DNA of 64,000 nt from the NCBI RefSeq assembly GCF_000250655.1, contig NC_016935.1:3056001-3120000 (forward strand), read 5' to 3'. The translations under genes and the position numbers were made by a program. Shown piece by piece: positions 33,348 through 41,453 of the stretch (positions are counted from its first letter, which is position 1; every line of letters starts with the position of its first letter). This stretch comes from Paenibacillus mucilaginosus 3016. GTDB taxonomy: Bacteria; Bacillota; Bacilli; Paenibacillales; NBRC-103111. A model generated the notes under the pieces. That model saw nothing but the letters and a program-made list of their open reading frames with translations, was not told the origin of the DNA and ran no database searches.

Positions 33348-34025
33348 ATGGCGGAGAAAAAGAAAGCTATGCTACTTGGCGATTATACGGATGCCCCTTG
33401 GCATCCCCTGGAGCCTGCGCGCGCGGAACTCGAAGCGATTCTGGGCGAAGCGTTCGAGCTGACGGCGACGGAGGACTATGACGTCCTGCTCCGGCTGCAG
33501 ACGGAGGCGGGCGGCTATCCGCTCTGCATCGCCTACACGGACTGCTGGAACCGGGAGCTGACCAAGGCGCAGACCGCCGGCCTGCTCCGGTACGTGGCGG
33601 GCGGGGGCGGCCTGCTCGTGATCCACAACGGCATCTCGCTGCAGTGCAGCTACGAGCTGCTGCAGATGATCGGGGCCGAGTTCACCGGCCATCCGCCGTA
33701 TCAGAAGCTGCGGTATTCCCGCACGGCGGAAGGGGAAGGGCATCCGCTGCTGGAAGGCGTAGAGGACTTCGAGCTCGACGAGGAGCCGTACCTGTTCGAG
33801 CCGGATCCGTTCGTCGAGCGGAGGATCTTCCTCGAATTCGAATTCGAGGGCAAGCGGCTGCCCGCCGGCTGGGAACACGACTACGGCCTCGGCCGGGTGG
33901 TGTATCTGCAGCCGGGGCACCACGCGCCGTCGTTCCGGCCGGAGCCGTACCGGCGGCTGATCCGCAACAGCGCAAGCTGGGCGGCGGCCGGCCGGGTGGT
34001 GAGCGGGCGTGAACGCGGGCGGTGA
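33348..34025 (+). CDS. ThuA-like domain protein, 225 aa
   Basis: A class-I glutamine-amidotransferase-like fold of the ThuA (trehalose utilisation) type: MLLGDYTDAPWHPLEPAR, AGGGGLLVIHNGISL, EFTGHPPYQKLRY and the late GRVVYLQPGHHAPSFRPEPY. ThuA proteins are linked to disaccharide breakdown through keto-sugars. GGGAGG precedes the start. The last dozen residues (RVVSGRERGR) are encoded by the first copy of a 49-bp tandem repeat that continues past the stop, so the natural end has probably been altered by the repeat. Confidence 0.8.
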   Translation: MAEKKKAMLLGDYTDAPWHPLEPARAELEAILGEAFELTATEDYDVLLRLQTEAGGYPLCIAYTDCWNRELTKAQTAGLLRYVAGGGGLLVIHNGISLQCSYELLQMIGAEFTGHPPYQKLRYSRTAEGEGHPLLEGVEDFELDEEPYLFEPDPFVERRIFLEFEFEGKRLPAGWEHDYGLGRVVYLQPGHHAPSFRPEPYRRLIRNSASWAAAGRVVSGRERGR

Positions 34026-34120
34026 GGCCGGGTGGTGAGCCCGCGGGGTGAGCGGGCGTGAACGCGGGCGATGAGGCCGGGTGGTGAGCCCGTGGGGTGA
34101 GCGGGCGGTGAGGCCGGGAG
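33989..34120. repeat. 49-bp tandem repeat across the thuA-like stop codon
   Basis: GTGAGCGGGCG recurs at 33999, 34048 and 34097, 49 bp apart, with GGTGAGGCCGGG between. There are about 2.5 copies. The first encodes the C-terminus and stop of the ThuA-like gene. Confidence 0.8.
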
Positions 34121-34235
34121 AGGTGGAGCCGGGCGGTTGTAAGGCTAATCCGCCCCCTTCTCATCACGACCGACAACTGGCGACCGACACCCGACAACAC
34201 GACCCGCCTGAGTCACACATCTGATCTGGGCCTGC

Positions 34236-34440
34236 ATTATGAAATAGCGGAACTGAAATGCGCTATTCGAGTATTTCCCATCATTTCCCGAAGAATAACG
34301 GAACTCAGATTCCTTATGCTGCCCTAATACGGAGGATGCCCGCTCAATCCCATGGAATAGCGCATCTGAGTTCCTCTATTCCTCTGAGGGAGACTCTTAT
34401 TCATGCAATAAGGCATCTGAGTTCCTCTATTGCCTAAGTG
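34236..34440. repeat. Dispersed palindromic repeat cluster, copy 2
   Basis: The same units as at 2371-2560: imperfect palindromes near 34243 (ATAGCGGAACTGAAATGCGC), 34298, 34354 and 34407, and the linker GAGTATTTCCCATCATTTCC at about 34269. The order of linker and first palindromes matches the other copy. No coding potential. Confidence 0.75.
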
Positions 34441-34500
34441 CCAGTGGGCAAGCACCTGGAAGTTGGCACCGCCGGCAGCTGTACCAAATGTCCAGCAGTG

Positions 34501-34545
34501 AACAGCTCTACCCGGATTTCCAAATGGGATCCGGGTAGAGCTGTT
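34501..34545. other. Perfect 17-bp hairpin
   Basis: AACAGCTCTACCCGGAT (34501-34517) pairs exactly with ATCCGGGTAGAGCTGTT (34529-34545) around an 11-base loop. It looks like a terminator stem, but only TTT follows and no gene ends nearby. It could end a small transcript or be a remnant of a mobile element. Confidence 0.6.
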
Positions 34546-34829
34546 TGCATGGGGCGGGCACCGGAGCACTACGATGCTTAGGATGCAGCGCGGCTGGAGC
34601 TTATATCGCTTTGCCTGCATGGCGTATTAGCGGTGCCTTTGTAACCCGCCCCGCTGCCCGGCGGTGACGGCAAAGGCGGAAGTCGGCTGCCTATGCCAGG
34701 TCCAGGTCTTGTGCTGCGTCCGCTGCCACCCCGGCCGAAGGAACGTCAATGAGGCTTTGGCCGGCGAGGAAGCACTCACTGTATCCGCCGGTTCCTCAGG
34801 CTGCACCTATTGTCGCTCTACAGTCACTC

Positions 34830-35100
34830 CCACCTCAGCGCGGTTGCAGCCGCTCCGTCCCTCGCATTTGCGCCGTGTCCGGCCCGCTTCCTCACTCATT
34901 CCCGACCCACCGCCTTGCCAGCCTCCGGCACGGTTGCGGTCTTTGCTACGTCCCTCGCTCGCGCCCCGTGCCCAGCCTGCAGCCTTCGCTGCTGCAACTC
35001 AGTATTCGCGCCTCACTCATCCCCGTTCCACCGCCCCGCCCGCCTCCGGCACGGCTGCAGCCTTCGCCGCTCCGCCCCCGTTCCGCTGTCTTACTCCGCT
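34830..35100. repeat. C-rich degenerate direct repeat, period ~121 bp
   Basis: CCTCACTCAT...ACCGCC...GCCTCCGGCACGG occurs at 34890 and again at 35011, 121 bp apart with many substitutions. The whole stretch 34640-35110 is strongly C-rich on the plus strand. Overlapping frames are open but have no start signals; I see no gene in 34026-35112. Confidence 0.6.
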
Positions 35101-35112
35101 TCGCACAATCTT

Positions 35113-35982
35113 TTACACACTCGTTCCACTCTCCCTGCTCTTGTACGTGCTCGGGTTCACCCCGTAAGCCCGGCGGAACTGCGCCGCAAAGTGGTGGTAG
35201 TTCTGGTACCCCACGTCCTGCGAGACCTCCAGCGCAGTGCGGTCGGTGTGGCGGAGCAGCAGGGCGGCCTGCTGGACCCGCATGCGGTTCAGCGTCTCGA
35301 TGATCGAGACCCCGGTCTCGGCCTTGAACAGGTGCGACAGCCGGGAGGGCGACAGGCCGGCGGTCCGGGCGGCCTCTTCAATCCGCACCCCCTCGCGCAG
35401 CCGGGAGGACAGCAGGTGAAGCACCGAGCGGATGCGCGGATCCATCCCGCGGTTCATGGACTGGGCGAGCAGCAGCAGAATCTCGCGGATCGCCTGCTCG
35501 CACAGCTCCTGCCAGTACGCATTCCGCTCGACGGAGTCGGTCAGGATGCGCCGGAAAGCCCGATAGATCCGCCGTCCCGCGGGATTGTCGCTCACCTGAT
35601 GCAGGAGGAGGGGGGCGGCCGGAAGCATGCCGGTTTCCCCGATGCGCTCCGAGAAGTGAACCCACATGAACTCCCACCGGCCGCCCTTCACAGTCCCATA
35701 CTTGTGGGGGGTGTCCGGCTTCAAGAGCACGAGGTCGCCCCGGCGGCAGTGGAGCTCCCCTTCCGGCGTCTCATAGTACCCTTCACCATCCAGGGTATAG
35801 GTGAGCAGCCAATCTTTTCTGCCTGCGGGGCGGGAGGTGACATAACGGTCCCCTTCATCAAAATGCCCGGCAATCACCGTCCCGCCGGCCTCCTCCGGCG
35901 TTAGTGAGGGCGGCTCCAAATGCTTCGGCACAGCAGCATCAGCTCCTTGTAAGGTCCCTGCGCGAATACAGGAACGGGTCAT
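35113..35982 (-). CDS. AraC-family regulator, 289 aa
   Basis: A cupin sensor (TYTLDGEGYYETPEGELHCR, DLVLLKPDTPHKYG) followed by the double helix-turn-helix (AARTAGLSPSRLSHLFKAETG and ALEVSQDVGYQNYHHFAAQF, about 205-280). It is the third AraC gene of this type in the window. It is divergent from the PhyH-isomerase pair at 36202, which it probably controls. The start at 35982 has only a weak upstream site, and the N-terminal 15 residues before LEPPSLTPEEAG are uncertain. Confidence 0.82.
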   Translation of the reverse strand: MTRSCIRAGTLQGADAAVPKHLEPPSLTPEEAGGTVIAGHFDEGDRYVTSRPAGRKDWLLTYTLDGEGYYETPEGELHCRRGDLVLLKPDTPHKYGTVKGGRWEFMWVHFSERIGETGMLPAAPLLLHQVSDNPAGRRIYRAFRRILTDSVERNAYWQELCEQAIREILLLLAQSMNRGMDPRIRSVLHLLSSRLREGVRIEEAARTAGLSPSRLSHLFKAETGVSIIETLNRMRVQQAALLLRHTDRTALEVSQDVGYQNYHHFAAQFRRAYGVNPSTYKSRESGTSV

Positions 35983-36201
35983 ACTTGGTAGAACCCATCA
36001 TACTACCTGCGATACAAAAGAACCAGTCCCCAAATGCCGTATGCAGTATCTTTGCAGCAATGAGAACTAATTCACAGCATAATCGTGATACCTTTCAGCA
36101 GGATTGTTGCTTGGAGCGCCGCCCCCTCTGCCGTAAGATGGAAGCATGGAAGCGATCTTCAGCATCCATCCCACCCATTCCTGCCAAGGAGGAGAGAGTC
36201 C

Positions 36202-37011
36202 GTGCCACAACTGCTTAAATCACTAACCCCCGAGCAAAAAGAACACTTTGACACCGAGGGCTATCTGATCGTCAAAGGCCTGTTTACCGAGGAGGAGCTG
36301 ACCGAGATCGACCGTACCTTCGAGGAGATCGGCAGCCGGGCGGTTCCCGGTTACTTTGAACCGAATCTGCAGGCGGGAACCGCCGATCCGCTCTCCCGTT
36401 ACCCAAGAGTGATGCACCCCCACAGGTTCAATGAGACGGCACGCCGGTATCTGCTGCACCCACCGGTGCTGGCAGTCCTCGAGGATCTGTACGGGGAGGA
36501 GGCGCTCGCGGCCCAGAGCATGTTCTACTACAAGCCGCCGGGCTCCAGGGGGCAGGCGCTGCACCAGGACAATTTTTACCTGAAGGTGGAACCCGGCAAC
36601 TGCATTGCCGCATGGACGGCGGTCGACGCGGCCGATGAAGAGAACGGAGGCCTGCTCGTGGTGCCGAAGACCAGCGGGCACGAGATCGTATGCCCCGAGC
36701 TTGCCGACGAGAGCGAGTCCTTCACGAAGCACCTCGTCAAAGTACCGCCGGGCCTCAAGGCCGTTCCGGCCGTGATGGACAAGGGCGATGTGCTCTTTTT
36801 CAACGGAAACCTTATCCACGGCTCCTATCGGAACAAGTCCAAGGACCGCTTCCGCCGGGCATTCATCTGCCACTATGCACCGGCTTCGCTGGCGAAGATC
36901 GCCACGCATTACCGGCCCCTGCTTCGGGCGGATGGTACGCCGGTGGATGCCGAAACCAGCATGGATGGGGGGCCCTGCGGTGTTGAATTCGACGCGCTCT
37001 ATCCGCACTGA
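36202..37011 (+). CDS. Phytanoyl-CoA dioxygenase (PhyH) family protein, 269 aa
   Basis: A non-haem Fe(II)/2-oxoglutarate oxygenase. The iron-binding HxD is in QALHQDNFYL (with SMFYYKPPGSRG before it), and the distal His and 2OG-binding Arg are in GNLIHGSYRNKSKDRFRRAF. The substrate is unknown; bacterial PhyH enzymes hydroxylate many small molecules. The start is a GTG at 36202, eight bases after AAGGAGGA; the frame is open further upstream without a site. The isomerase gene follows after 25 bp. Confidence 0.85.
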   Translation: MPQLLKSLTPEQKEHFDTEGYLIVKGLFTEEELTEIDRTFEEIGSRAVPGYFEPNLQAGTADPLSRYPRVMHPHRFNETARRYLLHPPVLAVLEDLYGEEALAAQSMFYYKPPGSRGQALHQDNFYLKVEPGNCIAAWTAVDAADEENGGLLVVPKTSGHEIVCPELADESESFTKHLVKVPPGLKAVPAVMDKGDVLFFNGNLIHGSYRNKSKDRFRRAFICHYAPASLAKIATHYRPLLRADGTPVDAETSMDGGPCGVEFDALYPH

Positions 37012-37036
37012 GGACCGGCCGAAGCTGGAGGTTCAC

Positions 37037-37903
37037 ATGTCGTGGTGGGGCATGAACGGACAGCAGATCACAGGGGAAAATCCGTCGGACGAAGAGAAAA
37101 TCCGGCTTATCGCGGAGGCGGGCTTTGACGGAGTGAACGGTTTTCTGCCGGAGTCCGGTGATGCCGGGACATGGAAGGAGCTGCTGAATGGCCACGGCCT
37201 GTCATTCAGCGTGAATGCATACCCGGCCTCCGTTCCGGAGCTGGAAGCGTTCATGCAGCGGGCGGCTGCGTACGACGGTGAGATCGGGCATGTGAATGTT
37301 CAGGTCATGACGCCGTTCCTGACCGGCGCCCCTGCCGTGGAGCTGCTGGAAGGACTGCAGGCACCGGCCGGGGTCTACGGGATCCCGGTTTGCATCGAGA
37401 CCCACAGGGGGACGATCACGCAGGACCTGCTGCGGACGGTGGAGTATGTCCGGGCCATCGAGAGCCTGCGGCTGACGGTCGACTTCTCCCACTACGTGAC
37501 CGCAGGCGAGATGCGTACGGTATCCCCTGAAGCCGAAGCGCTGCTGGGAACGCTGCTTACGCGCACTTCGGCAATTCACGGCCGGATCTCGAACGGGGAG
37601 CAGATTCAGATCGACCCGGGCGAGCATGGAGAGCATGAGGCGGTGGAGCATTTTGTCCGCTGGTGGAAGCGGGGGATGGAGCACTGGGTGCAGTCTGCGG
37701 GCAGGGAGGACGTCCTGCCGTTCGTCTGCGAGCTGGGGCCGCCCCCCTATGCGATCACGCGGGATGAGGCTGCAGGCAGAACCGAGGAGCTCGGGGACCG
37801 TTGGTCGCAGTCGCTGTGGCTGGCACGGACGGCCCGCCGCTTGTGGGAGGAGGCTCGCCAGGTAACTGACAGTGCACTGATACCAGATGAGAAGCTGCAG
37901 TGA
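37037..37903 (+). CDS. Sugar phosphate isomerase/epimerase-like TIM barrel, 288 aa
   Basis: The AP-endonuclease-2-like TIM barrel of xylose-isomerase-type proteins. Visible metal-site parts are VCIETHRGTI (Glu, His), LTVDFSHYV (Asp), HGRISNG (His) and FVCELGPPPY (Glu). Such proteins isomerise or epimerise sugars and inositols. GGAGG precedes the ATG at 37037. It lies 25 bp after the PhyH gene in the same operon, so the two probably act on one sugar-like substrate under the divergent AraC regulator. Confidence 0.82.
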   Translation: MSWWGMNGQQITGENPSDEEKIRLIAEAGFDGVNGFLPESGDAGTWKELLNGHGLSFSVNAYPASVPELEAFMQRAAAYDGEIGHVNVQVMTPFLTGAPAVELLEGLQAPAGVYGIPVCIETHRGTITQDLLRTVEYVRAIESLRLTVDFSHYVTAGEMRTVSPEAEALLGTLLTRTSAIHGRISNGEQIQIDPGEHGEHEAVEHFVRWWKRGMEHWVQSAGREDVLPFVCELGPPPYAITRDEAAGRTEELGDRWSQSLWLARTARRLWEEARQVTDSALIPDEKLQ

Positions 37904-37926
37904 GGGATATGTGAGTTGGATGCATG

Positions 37927-37957
37927 CAAGGGCTGCTGTTCAGCAGGCCCTTTTTTT
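37927..37957 (+). terminator. Intrinsic terminator
   Basis: AAGGGC-TG-CTG pairs with CAG-GCCCTT, followed by a run of T. It ends the PhyH-isomerase operon. Confidence 0.75.
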
Positions 37958-38345
37958 ACTTAAAATTGAAGTTTCGGGGGACTTATTAGCTGGGAAAGAG
38001 ATGGAATGGATCGTAGATTACGAGGTTGGATTTCCCAAGGAACTCGAGCCGTAGTGCGGTGCGGTGTGACCTGTGCAGAAAAGCCGAAGCGATGGCGAAG
38101 GCAATCCGTCCGGAGATCAACATCCGGTCGCCGCGGCCGGAAGCGATGGAGAGGATTTTAAGGAAGCGGGATAAGAAAGAGCAGCATACGAAGCTATCGG
38201 AATCGTACGAAGCTATGACGATGCCGGTACCGGTGCGTCGGCAACTTCACTTTTTGTCAGAGAGTCCGTCCAACTTATTCCTGAATATGGTAAAATGGCC
38301 AAAGGTGCAGAGAGAAGCAGCAGACAGGGGTGGAAACAAGGGGGT
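37958..38345. other. Intergenic region, no gene seen
   Basis: A 133-codon open frame crosses this stretch from a TTG at 38026 and overlaps the methyltransferase start. It has no ribosome binding site and an irregular, basic composition, so I do not call it. No repeat or hairpin stands out. Confidence 0.4.
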
Positions 38346-39065
38346 ATGGAAAGATTGGACATCGAGCGAATCAACCACATTCGGATCAAGGAAAAAGAAT
38401 ATCACGATGACTGTTACGACAACGTGAAGCTGTTCCAGGCGGGCTCCTGGCTGCAGAAGCCGGTCAAGTCGGTGATGGAGGCGTTGGGGCACTGCCGTCC
38501 GTCCGAAAACCTGCAGCTGCTCGATCTGGGGTGCGGCGTCGGCCGAAACAGCATTCCGCTCGCGGAGCGGATGGGCCGCGGGGGCGGGAAGATCGTCTGT
38601 GTGGATCTGCTGCCGTCGGCGATCAGCCATCTGAACCGATATGCGGCACAATACGGTGTGGCGGACCGGATCGAAGGGGTGGTGTCCGATATCAGGAACT
38701 ACCGGATTCCCCCTGACGCGTTCGATTATATGTTCTCCGTGTCGGCCCTCGAACACCTGGAAACCCAAGCGGCCTTCGATGGAGTCTTGACGGGCATGAT
38801 GGAGGGCACGCGGGCCGGGGGAGTACACTGCCTGCTGATTAACGCGAATATCACAGAAACCGCGGTGGATACGGGAGAGTCCCTCGATCCCATGTTCGAG
38901 CTGCTGTTCGAAACGGATGAGCTGCTCGCCAGGCTCTCGGTCCGGTATCACGGGTGGCGGGTGCTTCAGCAAACGGTCAAGTCCTTCGTGATGAGAATCA
39001 AGCGGGATGGCCGGCCTGTGAAGCTGGGCACGGACGTGGTGACTTGGGCAGTACAAAAAATATGA
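38346..39065 (+). CDS. SAM-dependent methyltransferase, 239 aa
   Basis: The AdoMet-binding motif I is LLDLGCGVGRNSIPLAERM (about 57-75). The acidic end of beta-2 is IVCVDLL, and motif II is VSDIRNYRIPPDAFDYMFSV with SALEHLE after it. The fold is a class I methyltransferase of type 11/25; the target is unknown. It starts at the ATG at 38346 after AAGGGGG. A small gene and a second methyltransferase-like gene follow on the same strand. Confidence 0.85.
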   Translation: MERLDIERINHIRIKEKEYHDDCYDNVKLFQAGSWLQKPVKSVMEALGHCRPSENLQLLDLGCGVGRNSIPLAERMGRGGGKIVCVDLLPSAISHLNRYAAQYGVADRIEGVVSDIRNYRIPPDAFDYMFSVSALEHLETQAAFDGVLTGMMEGTRAGGVHCLLINANITETAVDTGESLDPMFELLFETDELLARLSVRYHGWRVLQQTVKSFVMRIKRDGRPVKLGTDVVTWAVQKI

Positions 39066-39141
39066 CGGGCCGCCCGGAGGTAAGGATGGATCCGCAATCT
39101 CCGCAGCGAACCCCAAGGTCCGCACGCATACGGAGGAGCCG

Positions 39142-39321
39142 ATGTACGCTCCGAAGCTGACGGCGGAGGCGGCTGATTTACGCATCAAGAAGGGGATCGT
39201 GACCTTTCGATTTCGAGGAACGCGGAAACTTCTCCCTGCGGCCGAAGAAACCGGGAATCAATCGACCGTGTATGGGGAGATGGACGTGGGGCAGGTTCGC
39301 TATGAGGAGGGGTTCGGGTGA
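39142..39321 (+). CDS. Small protein (59 aa) translationally coupled to the next gene
   Basis: The ATG at 39142 follows GGAGGAG. The product begins MYAPKLTAEAADLRIKKGIV and ends YGEMDVGQVRYEEGFG. Its stop (TGA, 39319-39321) overlaps the GTG start of the following methyltransferase-like gene as GTGA, a standard coupling arrangement. The overlap supports it being translated. No family is recognised. Confidence 0.5.
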   Translation: MYAPKLTAEAADLRIKKGIVTFRFRGTRKLLPAAEETGNQSTVYGEMDVGQVRYEEGFG

Positions 39322-39902
39322 CTGAAGACCTGAGGATTGTCGTGGGGGCCGGGGCCGTCTGCAATAATCCGGACTGGATTCATACACAGGAAGAAGAGCT
39401 AAGCCTGCTGAACAGGGAGCAGTGGGCCCCCAGGTTCAGGGAGGGCTCTATCACCGCCATACTGGCGGAGCATGTCTGGGAGCATTTGACCTACGATGAG
39501 GGAGTCCAGGCAGCCCGGCTGTGTTACGACTATCTGAAGCCGGGAGGGTATATCCGCTGTGCCGTACCGGACAGGTGGTTTCCGAACGACGATTACCAGC
39601 GGACCGTTCAGGTGGGAGGACCGGGCCCGAAGGAGCATCCGGCCGCTTCCCACAAGATCGTCCATACCTGCCGGTCGCTGCAGAGCCTGTTCGCATCGGC
39701 CGGGTTCGAAGTGGAGCTCCTGGAGTATTGTGATGAGTCGGGCCGGTTCCATGCGCGGGACTGGGATGAGACGAAGGGATTCATTTACCGGACCCGGCGG
39801 TTCGACCACCGGAACCGGGATGGGGCCTTGAGGTTCGTGTCGCTGCTGGTTGATGCGGTCAAGCCGGAGAGCCCGGCTGGATGGTCTTCTCCGCAACGGT
39901 AA
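39318..39902 (+). CDS. Methyltransferase-like protein lacking motif I, 194 aa
   Basis: The C-terminal half resembles type-11 methyltransferases (ILAEHVWEHLTYDEGVQAAR, YLKPGGYIRCAVPD, LLEYCDESGRFHARDWD). The N-terminal glycine-rich AdoMet loop is reduced to LRIVVGAGAVCNN, where a normal enzyme has DxGCGxG, so catalysis is uncertain. The start is GTG, overlapping the stop of the small upstream gene by four bases. The 3' end overlaps the end of the convergent GNAT gene by 44 bp. Confidence 0.75.
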   Translation: MTEDLRIVVGAGAVCNNPDWIHTQEEELSLLNREQWAPRFREGSITAILAEHVWEHLTYDEGVQAARLCYDYLKPGGYIRCAVPDRWFPNDDYQRTVQVGGPGPKEHPAASHKIVHTCRSLQSLFASAGFEVELLEYCDESGRFHARDWDETKGFIYRTRRFDHRNRDGALRFVSLLVDAVKPESPAGWSSPQR

Positions 39903-40803
39903 CCTCATAGACGGCTCTCATGCCGGCCTTCTCATACAGCCGGAAGGCGCCGGACGGGTTCGAGGTGTCCACGCCGAGGGAGATATTCGGCTGTCCGGCG
40001 GCATAGGCCTTGAGGAAGGCGGTCTGCAGCAGAGCCAGGCCGAGTCCTTGACCTCGGAAGGAACGGAGGACACCGATCTGGTTGAGGTACAGCGTATCCT
40101 CTCGCATCCGGCCGAGCGCAAAGCCGGCAATGTCACCATCGCGCCCGCGGGCGATAAGCCACCATTCGGGACGGAAGGAGGGGCGGCCGATCTGCTCCGC
40201 CCAAGTGTCAAAACCGGGAACGGCGAAGTCCCAATGGTCGGCGAAGGCTTCGATATACGCAGCGTAGAGATCCTGTTCGTCAACTCCCGGGAGAAACGGT
40301 GCCAGGGTAATGCCTGCAGGCAGATCCGGCGCAGCAGGGGCGGCTTCCAGGCGGATGCTCATCCGCTTGAACAGCCGGACGGGGACGAAGCCGCGGGTCC
40401 GAAGCAGGGTTTGAGCGTCCTCCCGAAGCGTAGGAACGACGTTCTGGAGGCGCTTATCCCGGCCGGATGCCGACGCGAGCTCATCGGCGCGGGATTCGAT
40501 CGCCGTGAGAAGGGCCGTACCCACGCCCGTCCCCCGGGCGGAGGGCAGGACGAAGCCATAGCTGAACAGCTTCTCTTCGCTGTCTTCCTCGAGGAAGGCG
40601 TAACCGACGATCTGGCCCCCGGCGTTCTCGGCGACCCAGACATTGTGCTGGAGATCGAAGCCGGACCACATGTCGAGCAGCTCGCCAAGATCAAAATCGG
40701 GCGACCCGAAATCCTCCACGTCGCAGGCGATGACAAGATCGCAGACGACCGCGGCATCTTCGGGCTTCGGGCGGCGGAGGCGAATAGGGTAAGGTGTCAT
40801 CAT
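39859..40803 (-). CDS. Tandem GNAT acetyltransferase, 314 aa
   Basis: Two GNAT domains lie in one chain. The N-terminal one (about 1-150) has FVLPSARGTGVGTALLTAIES. The C-terminal one (about 165-314) has IGVLRSFRGQGLGLALLQTAF and DTSNPSGAFRLYEKAGM. This tandem layout is that of mycothiol-synthase-like proteins, though Firmicutes do not make mycothiol, so the substrate is unknown. The start at 40803 has GGAG ten bases upstream; an ATG directly follows. The 3' end overlaps the convergent methyltransferase-like gene. Confidence 0.82.
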   Translation of the reverse strand: MMTPYPIRLRRPKPEDAAVVCDLVIACDVEDFGSPDFDLGELLDMWSGFDLQHNVWVAENAGGQIVGYAFLEEDSEEKLFSYGFVLPSARGTGVGTALLTAIESRADELASASGRDKRLQNVVPTLREDAQTLLRTRGFVPVRLFKRMSIRLEAAPAAPDLPAGITLAPFLPGVDEQDLYAAYIEAFADHWDFAVPGFDTWAEQIGRPSFRPEWWLIARGRDGDIAGFALGRMREDTLYLNQIGVLRSFRGQGLGLALLQTAFLKAYAAGQPNISLGVDTSNPSGAFRLYEKAGMRAVYEVTVAEKTIQPGSPA

Positions 40804-40968
40804 CAGTTGAGATCTCCATTCTTTTTGACTTGAGCGGCGACTGGATCGGATATTGCTTTTATTCAGGCTATCGCAGCGATTGGCCGGATGTCTATTATAC
40901 CAAAGTATAATCTGCATGAATGGACCGCCTGTACTTATACAAGGCCCATACTCAAGGGGGTACCCGGG

Positions 40969-41250
40969 ATGAACAGGGTCATGATCGTTCTTCTTCATAT
41001 CATTGCCGGGGGCCTGCTCGCGCCCTTCTGGCTGTTCTTCGGCATTGCCGCATACCTCACGAACTGCTCCCTGGTCGGCTATTCGATGGATTATCTGGTG
41101 CCCTTCTTATTTGCCGGTCCTCTGCTGGCAGGGCTCTGCAGCTGGGTGTTATTCAAGCGCAAAGGCTGGGATTACCGCTTGGCTGCGGTCGTGTTCATGC
41201 TGGTGACCATCTGTGTGACGTTCCTGATCCCTTTGCTGGAGCAGAAATGA
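40969..41250 (+). CDS. Small membrane protein, 93 aa
   Basis: Three predicted membrane segments: about 4-29 (MIVLLHIIAGGLLAPFWLFF), 42-62 (YLVPFLFAGPLLAGLCSWVLF) and 71-89 (LAAVVFMLVTICVTFLIPLL). AAGGGGG precedes the ATG at 40969 by eight bases. I do not recognise the family. It stands alone between a divergent GNAT gene and the oxidase unit. Confidence 0.65.
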   Translation: MNRVMIVLLHIIAGGLLAPFWLFFGIAAYLTNCSLVGYSMDYLVPFLFAGPLLAGLCSWVLFKRKGWDYRLAAVVFMLVTICVTFLIPLLEQK

Positions 41251-41373
41251 TTAGAAGGTGAAGGAAGAAAAAACCTCATTCCATCGTCCGACGCGAGATT
41301 CGCTCGGCAGCAAGGAGCGTTTTTCCGAAACGAAATCGCACCGTTTGACCGGGAAGCATAAATTTACAAAATA

Positions 41374-41434
41374 GTTATTGACTAATCACTAACTGCGTTG
41401 TATGATGAAATCAAGTTAGTGATTGATCAATCAC
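41374..41434 (+). promoter_or_regulatory. Sigma-A promoter with two TetR-like operators
   Basis: TTGACT (41378-41383), a 17-bp spacer and TATGAT (41401-41406). A 20-bp element covers the -35 (41374-41393, GTTATTGACTAATCACTAAC), and another lies just downstream of the -10 (41415-41434, GTTAGTGATTGATCAATCAC). Both are near-palindromes with the core TGATTGATCAATCA, as bound by TetR-family repressors. A third copy is at 42439. Confidence 0.8.
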
Positions 41435-41453
41435 AAAAATCAAAGGAGAGATG

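Noticed and set aside
34664-35904. Long Pro/Arg/Ser-rich frames between 34.6 and 35.9 kb
   Set aside because: They arise from a C-rich degenerate repeat and from the antisense strand of the AraC gene.
38026-38427. 133-codon frame before the methyltransferase
   Set aside because: It starts at a TTG without a ribosome binding site, overlaps the real gene and shows no protein-like pattern.
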